A DNA stretch of 6,305 bases. Origin: an uncultured Lachnospiraceae bacterium (GTDB taxonomy: Bacteria; Bacillota_A; Clostridia; Lachnospirales; Lachnospiraceae). This document shows, piece after piece, positions 1 to 5,706 of this stretch. The stretch is taken from the NCBI GenBank assembly GCA_902780985.1, contig CACZHN010000145.1, forward strand, positions 1-6,305, given 5' to 3'. The notes below the pieces were generated by a model. That model worked only from the letters and a program-made list of their open reading frames with translations. It did not search any database and had not been told where the DNA came from. Each line of letters opens with the position of its first letter. Position 1 is the first letter of the stretch. The position numbers and the translations under genes are program-made.

Positions 1-1
1 G

Positions 2-637
2 CAGGCTCAGATCGTTATGTTCCCTGGTGGATTCTCAGGTGGTGATGAGCCGGACGGTTCAGGTAAGTTTATCGCAACAACCTTCCGTAATGAGAAGATC
101 AAGGATGAGATGATGAAGCTCCTCAATGAGAGAGACGGACTTGTACTTGGTATCTGTAACGGATTTCAGGCACTCATCAAGCTGGGACTTGTTCCACACG
201 GTGAGATCGTAGAGCAGCAGGCTGACAGCCCGACACTCGCACGTAACTCCATCGGACGTCATCAGTCAAGAATGGCTTACACAAAGGTTGTTTCAAAGAA
301 GTCTCCATGGCTTGCACAGGCTGAGCTCGGCGGCGTTTACACAATACCTATGTCACATGGTGAGGGACGTTTCGTAGCATCTGAGGAGTGGCTTAAGAAA
401 CTGTTCGAGAACGGACAGGTTGCTACTCAGTACGTAGATGTTGAAGGCAGACCTACTATGGATGAAGATTACAACATTAACGGTTCATATCTTGCAATCG
501 AGGGTATCACAAGTCCTGACGGACGTGTTCTCGGTAAGATGGGACATTCCGAGAGAAGAGACACAGACGACTACATCAACATCTTCGGAGAGAAGGATCA
601 GAAGATCATGGAATCCGGTGTTGCATACTTCATGTAA
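2..637 (+). CDS. purL: Phosphoribosylformylglycinamidine synthase, C-terminal glutaminase domain (5' truncated)
   Basis: This is the 3' end of the large single-chain FGAM synthase, which makes FGAM from FGAR, ATP and glutamine in cytosolic purine synthesis. The frame is open from base 2, so the ATG at 17 is internal (Met-Phe-Pro-Gly-Gly) and not the start. The visible ~211 residues form the class I glutamine amidotransferase domain. Its nucleophile is the Cys of GICNGFQ (codon 155-157). A conserved SHGEGRF lies at 353-373, and the catalytic His and Glu are in GHSER (His codon 545-547). The GGFSGGDEPDGSGKF opening and the end in KDQKIMESGVAYFM match, from memory, the clostridial/Bacteroides-type large PurL rather than the short separate PurQ. 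The family is usually about 1,250 residues, so roughly a thousand residues lie upstream of the window. Isoleucine is almost always ATC here, unlike the genes that follow, which suggests high expression. The stop is TAA at 635-637. Confidence 0.95.
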   Translation, partial: QAQIVMFPGGFSGGDEPDGSGKFIATTFRNEKIKDEMMKLLNERDGLVLGICNGFQALIKLGLVPHGEIVEQQADSPTLARNSIGRHQSRMAYTKVVSKKSPWLAQAELGGVYTIPMSHGEGRFVASEEWLKKLFENGQVATQYVDVEGRPTMDEDYNINGSYLAIEGITSPDGRVLGKMGHSERRDTDDYINIFGEKDQKIMESGVAYFM

Positions 638-640
638 GGA
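636..640 (+). promoter_or_regulatory. Ribosome binding site overlapping the purL stop codon
   Basis: AAGGA begins inside the purL TAA and ends three bases before the ATG at 644. The spacing is shorter than usual, but no better start exists: the codons right after this ATG encode a good signal peptide. The arrangement suggests that translation of the transglutaminase gene is coupled to purL termination. Confidence 0.5.
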
Positions 641-643
641 TAT

Positions 644-1660
644 ATGAAAAGAATATACAGATACATAATAATATTTGCTATCTTGGTTATAGCGGCATCT
701 GCAGGGGTTACGGCTTCGGCCGTAACCGCCAGAGCTGCTAAAAAAGATAAGATAACCACAACGGAAGAGTTTTACGATGCATTTGCCAGACAGATATATG
801 ACAGAGAGGCATTTAAGTACTATGATGTGGAGAACAGTTCTTTGATGGATTCCCTGTATCATCTGAATCTGGAGGATTTTGCGTGTCATTATAATCCGGA
901 TGAACCGCTTCTCAGCGGCTGTTATCTTGTTTATTACATTGATACGGTTTATACCACATATGATTCCCAGGGACTGAAGGTCATGATCACATTTCCTTAT
1001 CCGAAGGGCAATATGGATGATCATTTCGACATGATGGCAAGGTTGGCTCAGAGACTTAAAGGTGAGACGGACTACGATACAGTCCTTAATGTTCATGATT
1101 ATCTTATCGAGAATTTCGAGTACGACCACAGATCTTCCATGGAGAATCATACGGATATAGACGGTTTTAAGGACGGAGTAATGGTCTGTTCGGGTTACGG
1201 ACTTGCTGCTTACTACCTGCTGAACGAAGCAGGAGTTGAGACCAGGATCATAACAGGCATCGCCGGTGGCGGACTCCATATGTGGAATATGGTGAAGCTG
1301 GAAGATAAATGGTACAACCTGGATGTAACCTGGGACGACATGGGAGATAACTATAAGATCTATAAGTATTTCCTGAAGAGTGATGCGGACTTCCCGGATC
1401 ATAAGAGAACGGGAGGATATACGGCATCGAATTTTAATGTAATGGTTTCACAGAAGTCCTACAAGCATCCGTTTTATTTCGGAAGAAGTGCTGAAGTACT
1501 TATTGGTGTGATCTTTCTTATACTTCTGGCCGTTATATATTTCAAATACATACATGGTTCGAAAAGAAAGCCGGAAGCGGTACCGACCACTGCAGTGGTG
1601 GTGGATGACTTTGACGACTGGATGAAAGAACAGTCCGATAAAGAGGAACAGAACCTCTGA
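644..1660 (+). CDS. Secreted, membrane-anchored transglutaminase-like protein
   Basis: This 338-residue protein has a transglutaminase-like (papain-fold) core. The probable catalytic triad is Cys182 (in GVMVCSGYG), His212 (in GGLHMWNMV) and Asp227 (in WYNLDVTWDD), the usual order for the family. Residues 1-31 look like a signal peptide: basic KRIYR, a hydrophobic stretch at about 7-22, and Ala-Arg-Ala at 29-31 as a possible signal peptidase site. A second hydrophobic segment at about 285-303 is followed by a basic patch (KRK) and an acidic 30-residue tail. The predicted topology is therefore an extracytoplasmic enzyme domain anchored by a C-terminal helix, with a short cytoplasmic tail. Cys81 and Cys93 are further extracytoplasmic cysteines and could form a disulfide (inference). 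Bacterial members may act as proteases, peptide cross-linkers or cell-wall enzymes, and the substrate cannot be told from sequence. The gene starts 6 bases after purL but has no obvious link to purines. Confidence 0.85.
   Translation: MKRIYRYIIIFAILVIAASAGVTASAVTARAAKKDKITTTEEFYDAFARQIYDREAFKYYDVENSSLMDSLYHLNLEDFACHYNPDEPLLSGCYLVYYIDTVYTTYDSQGLKVMITFPYPKGNMDDHFDMMARLAQRLKGETDYDTVLNVHDYLIENFEYDHRSSMENHTDIDGFKDGVMVCSGYGLAAYYLLNEAGVETRIITGIAGGGLHMWNMVKLEDKWYNLDVTWDDMGDNYKIYKYFLKSDADFPDHKRTGGYTASNFNVMVSQKSYKHPFYFGRSAEVLIGVIFLILLAVIYFKYIHGSKRKPEAVPTTAVVVDDFDDWMKEQSDKEEQNL
706..727 (+). other. Perfect 9-bp hairpin with UUCG tetraloop inside a coding region
   Basis: Arm GGTTACGGC (706-714) and arm GCCGTAACC (719-727) are exact reverse complements separated by TTCG. 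In RNA this is a C(UUCG)G loop, one of the most stable tetraloops known, on a 9-bp stem with no mismatch. It lies 62 bases after the A of the ATG and encodes residues 21-28, at the end of the signal-peptide hydrophobic core. No T-run follows, so it is not a classical intrinsic terminator. The structure is seen directly in the sequence; any function is inference. Confidence 0.75.
1586..1599. repeat. 14-bp perfect palindrome in the transglutaminase 3' end
   Basis: ACCACTG followed immediately by CAGTGGT is a perfect palindrome without spacer, about 90 bases before the CorA start codon. It lies in codons for the cytoplasmic tail (TTAVV). It has the shape of a dimer binding site, but with no second copy in the window and no strong promoter beside it, chance or coding constraint is a fair explanation. 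Confidence 0.3.
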
Positions 1661-1687
1661 AATTTATAAAAAAGGGGGAACAGGAAC

Positions 1688-2605
1688 ATGTTTTATCAGA
1701 TTAAAGATACACTCGTTGAATGTGATATTTCGGATCTTAAGAATCCCGAATACCAGTATGTTTCTGTACTTACTAAGGAAGAGTGGAGACAGTACAAAGA
1801 GTGTTTCGATCTCGGAATCGATATGGAACTGGATCTGAATGAGATCCACAGTACGAAAGCGGTGGTGAACTACGACTCACTGACCGGTACATTTTTGATC
1901 CCCGACAGAAACAATATTACCGAACAGTTTTTTAAATTTACCTTTGTACTTGATGAAAAAGGAATAATATTTATCGATGATTCGGGAAGAGTTATGAAAA
2001 TGATCCGAAGGGTATGCCGTCAGAAGAGATGGCGCATGCCGGGACTGGAGCGTTTCATCTATGACTTCCTAGAACAGATAATTTACAGGGACCAGACTCT
2101 GATGGAAAAATATGAGCTGGAACTGGATAAAATAGAAGATGCCATTCTTAAGGATGTTGAGGATGTGGATCTTAACAGAATAAGCGATATCAGAAGTGAT
2201 ATCAGAGATCTTCGTATCCATTATGAGCAGCTTACGGATCTTGGTCAGGAGCTGGAAGAGAATGAGAATGATTTCTTCAAGGAGGACAACCTCCGTTACT
2301 TCCGTCTGTTCCTTAACAGAATGGACCGACTCAGAGATGAAGCCCGATCCCTTCATGAATACACCATGCAGGTTCGAGATCTTCAGCATACACAGCTTGA
2401 TATCAAACAGAACCGTATAATGACACTCCTTACGGTGGTTACTACGATCTTCATGCCGCTGACACTTATCGTTGGATGGTACGGAATGAACTTCAAGTTC
2501 ATGCCGGAGCTGGAATGGCACTGGTCATATCCGGTGGTATTTATAGTCAGTGTTCTTATCGTGGTGCTGAGTCTTATTTACTTTAAGAAAAAGAAATGGT
2601 TGTAA
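1688..2605 (+). CDS. corA: CorA-family magnesium transporter
   Basis: This 305-residue protein is a CorA-type divalent cation channel of the cytoplasmic membrane, close to the usual family length of about 315. The signature YGMNF has Gly-Met-Asn at residues 266-268 (bases 2483-2491) at the end of the first transmembrane helix (about 245-264, containing MPLTLIVGW). The typical acidic MPEL follows in the periplasmic loop. The second helix spans about 282-299, and the protein ends in KKKKWL inside the cell. Residues 1-120 would be the alpha/beta sensor domain and about 125-240 the long charged stalk helices, which contain a local SDIRSDIRDL repeat. The family works as a homopentamer gated by intracellular Mg2+; Co2+ or Ni2+ transport is also known. 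The start follows AGGGGG (1673-1678) and a nearer AGGA. The 27-base gap upstream holds no terminator. The subfamily's exact ion preference cannot be read from sequence. Confidence 0.93.
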   Translation: MFYQIKDTLVECDISDLKNPEYQYVSVLTKEEWRQYKECFDLGIDMELDLNEIHSTKAVVNYDSLTGTFLIPDRNNITEQFFKFTFVLDEKGIIFIDDSGRVMKMIRRVCRQKRWRMPGLERFIYDFLEQIIYRDQTLMEKYELELDKIEDAILKDVEDVDLNRISDIRSDIRDLRIHYEQLTDLGQELEENENDFFKEDNLRYFRLFLNRMDRLRDEARSLHEYTMQVRDLQHTQLDIKQNRIMTLLTVVTTIFMPLTLIVGWYGMNFKFMPELEWHWSYPVVFIVSVLIVVLSLIYFKKKKWL

Positions 2606-2607
2606 CG

Positions 2608-3180
2608 ATGGAAGATAATAAGAAACTTTTAAGCGAAGAAGATAAAAGTCTCGTATGGGAAGAACTCTCCACGGAACATATAGTTCAGGATCAGTGGATA
2701 GACTTCAGACGTTCGGCATTCCGTTTTCCTGACGGAAGCGTGTATGAGCCTTATTACAGCTTTACCCGTAAAGACTATGTGGTAATAGTCGCATCTGATA
2801 CGGAGGGAAAGTACCTCTGTGTACGACAGTTCAGACAGGGCATAAGGCAAGTTACCACCGAATTTACCGCAGGCTGTATAGAAAAGGACGAGACGGATGC
2901 CCTTGAAACGGCAAAACGTGAACTAAGAGAAGAGACCGGTTATGAATCGGATGAATGGGAGCATATACAGACGATCCCGTCATATGCCACCATTTCGGAT
3001 AATTACGCACATATCTACAGGGCTAAAAACTGCAGGAAGGTTTCCGGACAGGATTTGGACGATATGGAATTTCTGAATGTAAAAAGATATTCGGCGGATG
3101 AGATAGAAGAGCTTATCTCATCGGGAAATTTCCAGCAGGCGGTACATATGCTTGCATGGTTCCTGTCGAATGGGAGGTAG
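2608..3180 (+). CDS. Nudix hydrolase, ADP-ribose pyrophosphatase-like
   Basis: This is a 190-residue Nudix protein. The Nudix box runs from Gly89 to Tyr112 and ends in the catalytic helix KRELREETGY, with the metal-binding Arg-Glu and Glu-Glu pairs present. The flanking VRQFRQGIRQ strand and the EFTAG entry resemble ADP-ribose/nucleotide-sugar pyrophosphatases (usual form E-x-PAG). A Pro-Ser 13 residues after the box glycine fits that group only loosely. The family splits X-linked nucleoside diphosphates using Mg2+; the substrate here is uncertain. Between the box Gly and the Arg-Glu pair there is one more residue than the GX5EX7REUXEEXGU consensus. I chose the ATG at 2608, two bases after the CorA stop. 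An in-frame ATG at 2596 would add MVVT and overlap corA by 10 bases. Neither start has a strong Shine-Dalgarno, which suggests reinitiation after corA. It does not look like the CoA-specific Nudix type despite its neighbour. Confidence 0.88.
   Translation: MEDNKKLLSEEDKSLVWEELSTEHIVQDQWIDFRRSAFRFPDGSVYEPYYSFTRKDYVVIVASDTEGKYLCVRQFRQGIRQVTTEFTAGCIEKDETDALETAKRELREETGYESDEWEHIQTIPSYATISDNYAHIYRAKNCRKVSGQDLDDMEFLNVKRYSADEIEELISSGNFQQAVHMLAWFLSNGR
3172..3178 (+). promoter_or_regulatory. Strong ribosome binding site overlapping the Nudix stop codon
   Basis: GGGAGGT sits at the end of the Nudix gene, reaching the T of its TAG, and lies five bases before the ATG at 3184. It fixes the CoA-transferase start. 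Initiation there must compete with, or be helped by, ribosomes finishing the Nudix gene, which is the usual picture of translational coupling. Confidence 0.75.
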
Positions 3181-3183
3181 GTC

Positions 3184-4695
3184 ATGTATCAGATTATGAC
3201 TCCGGCTGAAGCGGTCGGTATTATAAAGGACGGAGACTGTATCTGCGTTAATTCTTTCGTTGGTATAGAGAATCCGGTAGAACTTCACGAGGCTATATAC
3301 GATAGATTCAAGGAGACGGGTTCTCCGAAGAATCTTACCATCATTTCCAGTGCGGGCTTCGGCCTCTGGGATGAGAATAAAAATGCTGAGAGCTATATAC
3401 GTGAAGGCGCGGTTGATAAACTTATATGCGGACACTTCGGTGCCATGCTCAGTACAAAGAAGCTGGTACTTGAGGACAGATTCGAAGCATACAATCTGCC
3501 GCTGGGATGCATATCCCATGCCATCAGAGCCCAGGCGGGAGGAATTCCGGGAGCTCTTTCAAAGGTAGGTCTGGATATCTTCGTAGATCCCAGAATAGAA
3601 GGTCCGGGAATCAATAATATTTCCAAAGATGAAGATCTGGTAAAGCTTGTGGATGTGGACGGAGAAGAGTTCCTCTATTACAAGCTTCCTAAGATTGATA
3701 TAGCCCTTATCAAGGGTACCGCAGCCGACAGAAGAGGTAACATATCCTTCGACGATATGTATATGTCGGGTGACGCACTTTCCATCTGTCAGGCAGCAAA
3801 GGCCAACGGAGGAAAGGTCATAGTACAGGTAGATAAGCTTGTTAGAAAGCCGTCAAGACCTCGTAACGCCATCATTCCGGGTTGCCTGGTAGATGCCATA
3901 GTAGTGGTTGAACAGGAACCTCTGGGAAGCGGGTACGAAGCTCTGACAGGTAGCTTCGAGATCCCGTCAGGTCAGTGGGATATGTGGGTTGAGATCATCG
4001 AAAGACTCTCATCATCACACAGACAGAACAGTGTGGTAGCCGATATCATCGGACGCAGAGCCACAAAGGAGCTTTCAGAAGGAGATATCGTAAATATCGG
4101 AATAGGTATTCCGGAGACTGTGTCCAAGTATGCAAAGGAAGAGGGGATACTGGATAAGGTTACACTTACGGTTGAGTCCGGCGGTGTAGGCGGTTTCCCT
4201 GCATCGGGACCTGTGTTCGGAGCCATGATCGGTGCGGCATCCGTATACGATATGGCAAACCAGTTTGACCTTTACAACAACGGCGGACTGGATATCTGCT
4301 TCATGGGCGGCCTTGAAGTGGATCAGTACGGAAATGTAAATGCGCACAGGGGCGAAGGCGCATATGCAGGTATTGGAGGATTTGCAAATATAACGGCCAA
4401 GACGCCTGTGGTGGTATTCTGCCTTTCATTTACGGCTAAGGGACTTTTCGTTGAGGAAGAAAACGGAAAGATCGAGATAGTACAGGAAGGAAGAATTCCT
4501 AAGTTCGTGGAAAAGGTACACAGCATAAGCTTTTCGGGCAAGCGTGCACTTCAGAACGGACAGAAGGTTCTGTACGTTACGGAGAGATGTGTATTCGAAC
4601 TTACACCTGAAGGACTTAAGCTGGTGGAAGTATATCCGGGAATCGATAAGGAAAGGGATATCCTATCACAGCTGCCGTTTCATGTTATAGTGTAG
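3184..4695 (+). CDS. Acyl-CoA:acetate/propionate CoA-transferase, fused alpha-beta family I type
   Basis: This 503-residue enzyme moves CoA between an acyl-CoA and a free carboxylate such as acetate, through a glutamyl-CoA thioester. It carries both family I halves in one chain, as in E. coli YdiF and clostridial propionate CoA-transferase (usual length about 515-530). The first, alpha-like half holds KGTAADRRGNISFD near residues 178-191. The second half opens with NIGIGIPE and holds the catalytic Glu331 in VESGGVGGFP (codon 4174-4176). Both halves look intact, with no frameshift. In anaerobic gut Firmicutes such enzymes serve fermentative acid exchange or short-chain acid uptake. The natural acyl group (acetoacetyl, propionyl, butyryl, lactoyl) cannot be decided here. 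The gene begins 3 bases after the Nudix stop with a strong Shine-Dalgarno. The short downstream gap has no hairpin, so transcription may continue into the MoxR gene. Confidence 0.92.
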   Translation: MYQIMTPAEAVGIIKDGDCICVNSFVGIENPVELHEAIYDRFKETGSPKNLTIISSAGFGLWDENKNAESYIREGAVDKLICGHFGAMLSTKKLVLEDRFEAYNLPLGCISHAIRAQAGGIPGALSKVGLDIFVDPRIEGPGINNISKDEDLVKLVDVDGEEFLYYKLPKIDIALIKGTAADRRGNISFDDMYMSGDALSICQAAKANGGKVIVQVDKLVRKPSRPRNAIIPGCLVDAIVVVEQEPLGSGYEALTGSFEIPSGQWDMWVEIIERLSSSHRQNSVVADIIGRRATKELSEGDIVNIGIGIPETVSKYAKEEGILDKVTLTVESGGVGGFPASGPVFGAMIGAASVYDMANQFDLYNNGGLDICFMGGLEVDQYGNVNAHRGEGAYAGIGGFANITAKTPVVVFCLSFTAKGLFVEEENGKIEIVQEGRIPKFVEKVHSISFSGKRALQNGQKVLYVTERCVFELTPEGLKLVEVYPGIDKERDILSQLPFHVIV

Positions 4696-4742
4696 TGCAT
4701 TAATTTAGTTTACATAATTTTTAAGGTTACAAAGGAGAAGGA
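4696..4742 (+). promoter_or_regulatory. Longest intergenic gap; possible weak promoter and clear ribosome binding site
   Basis: This AT-rich 47-base gap separates the CoA-transferase from the MoxR gene. AAAGGAG at 4731-4737, five bases before the ATG at 4743, is a textbook Shine-Dalgarno. CATAAT at 4713-4718 differs from the -10 consensus by one base, but the region about 17 bases upstream (GTGTAG, 4690-4695) is a poor -35. No stem followed by a T-run is present, so there is no intrinsic terminator. The ribosome site is well supported; the promoter is only possible. Confidence 0.35.
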
Positions 4743-5696
4743 ATGGAAGTTAAAGACATCAGAGCACTGTATCTTAAAGTGCTGGACAACATCAAGAGTG
4801 TTATGATCGGAAGTGAGGAAGTATCATCACTCATATTTTCGTCTATGCTGGCAGGGGGACATGTACTGCTTGAGGACAATCCGGGAACCGGAAAGACAAC
4901 AATGGCAAAGGTTATTGCAGAGAGTATAAACGGAGAGTTCAGACGAATTCAGTTTACACCCGACCTTATGCCTCAGGATATAACAGGACTGAATATCTTC
5001 AGTCAGAAAGATGATGAGTTCCACCTCGTAAAGGGACCTGTCTTTACCAATATCCTTCTTGCAGACGAGATAAACAGAGCAACTCCGCGTACACAGAGTG
5101 CGCTGCTTCAGGCTATGGAAGAGCGTATGGTTACTATCGACGGAGAAGATCTGGGTCTTGTCGCACCATTCATAGTTATCGCTACAGAGAACCCTATCGA
5201 GACAACGGGAACCTTCCCGCTGCCGGAGGCTCAGCTTGACCGTTTCACCATGAAACTTACCATGGGTGAGCTCAGTCTGGAGCAGGAGGCAAGCATTCTG
5301 GAGCGTTTCATTCGCGAGGAACCCCTTAAAGAGATAAAGCCGGTTGCGGAAGCTTCTGACATAGTGGAAGCCGCAGCCGTTATAAAGTCAGTTACTGTTA
5401 AGAAGCCTATCATGAAGTACATCACGGAGATTGCCGATGCTACCAGAAAGTCTTCGAAGATTTACTACGGCGTAAGTCCGAGAGCGTCACTTTCACTCAT
5501 GAGAGTTTCACAGGCATTTGCCGCAATTTCAGGCAGAGATTATGTTACACCTGATGATGTAAGATTCCTGGCGCCTTATGTATTCGGTCACAGGATCGTT
5601 CCGTCATCCGGAAGTACCAACATACTTGAACTGCGTAAGCTTGTAACAGAGGTTGCCGGCACGGTTGAAGTACCGGTGGAGGACTGGAAGAACTAG
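4743..5696 (+). CDS. MoxR-family AAA+ ATPase
   Basis: This 317-residue protein is a complete MoxR-type AAA+ ATPase, a cytosolic chaperone-like ATPase that in studied cases helps mature or insert cofactors in partner proteins. Motifs in order: Walker A EDNPGTGKTT (Lys51, Thr52), Walker B ILLADEINRA (Asp108, Glu109), sensor 1 VIATENP (residues 145-151), arginine-finger region LDRF (Arg167), and sensor 2 GVSPRAS (Arg247) in the C-terminal lid. The phrases TPRTQSALLQAMEE and TFPLPEAQLDRF are near the family consensus, so it should be active. The length is typical. The start is set by AAAGGAG five bases upstream. A DUF58 gene follows after 10 bases, the classic MoxR partner. The client is not known, and a role in envelope or stress functions is inferred from the family only. 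Confidence 0.95.
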   Translation: MEVKDIRALYLKVLDNIKSVMIGSEEVSSLIFSSMLAGGHVLLEDNPGTGKTTMAKVIAESINGEFRRIQFTPDLMPQDITGLNIFSQKDDEFHLVKGPVFTNILLADEINRATPRTQSALLQAMEERMVTIDGEDLGLVAPFIVIATENPIETTGTFPLPEAQLDRFTMKLTMGELSLEQEASILERFIREEPLKEIKPVAEASDIVEAAAVIKSVTVKKPIMKYITEIADATRKSSKIYYGVSPRASLSLMRVSQAFAAISGRDYVTPDDVRFLAPYVFGHRIVPSSGSTNILELRKLVTEVAGTVEVPVEDWKN

Positions 5697-5701
5697 GGGG
5701 G
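5695..5701 (+). promoter_or_regulatory. G-run ribosome binding site that sets the DUF58 start
   Basis: AGGGGGG begins inside the MoxR TAG stop codon and ends five bases before the ATG at 5707. No other Shine-Dalgarno-like stretch is nearby, so this run fixes the start of the next gene and suggests coupling to MoxR translation. Six consecutive Gs are also a site where sequencing or slippage errors are possible. Confidence 0.6.
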
Positions 5702-5706
5702 CCGTT

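Noticed and set aside
2..637. Separate small-subunit PurQ instead of the C-terminus of a large PurL
   Set aside because: The frame is open past the ATG at 17 with family-consistent residues (QAQIV) before it, and the sequence details fit the large clostridial PurL; a PurQ start would need more upstream sequence.
485..1402. Long (305-codon) open frame on the minus strand across the purL/transglutaminase junction
   Set aside because: It lies fully opposite two well-supported genes, and its product shows no recognisable domain, being a mix typical of antisense shadow frames. No supporting start signal was noted.
1661..1687. TATAAA in the gap before corA as a -10 box
   Set aside because: The expected -35 position (AGAGGA) does not match, and a start from it would fall within the ribosome binding site.
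2304..2321. Small hairpin TCTGTT-CCTT-AACAGA inside corA
   Set aside because: Only 6 AT-containing pairs, within coding sequence, with no T-run or other signal.
2069..2521. Minus-strand 150-codon open frame inside corA
   Set aside because: It is a shadow of the CorA stalk and GMN region with no domain character.
3936..3958. 7-bp inverted repeat CGAAGCT/AGCTTCG with a 9-base loop in the CoA-transferase gene
   Set aside because: It is short, has a large loop, lies in the middle of a coding region and is of a size expected by chance in a gene of this length.
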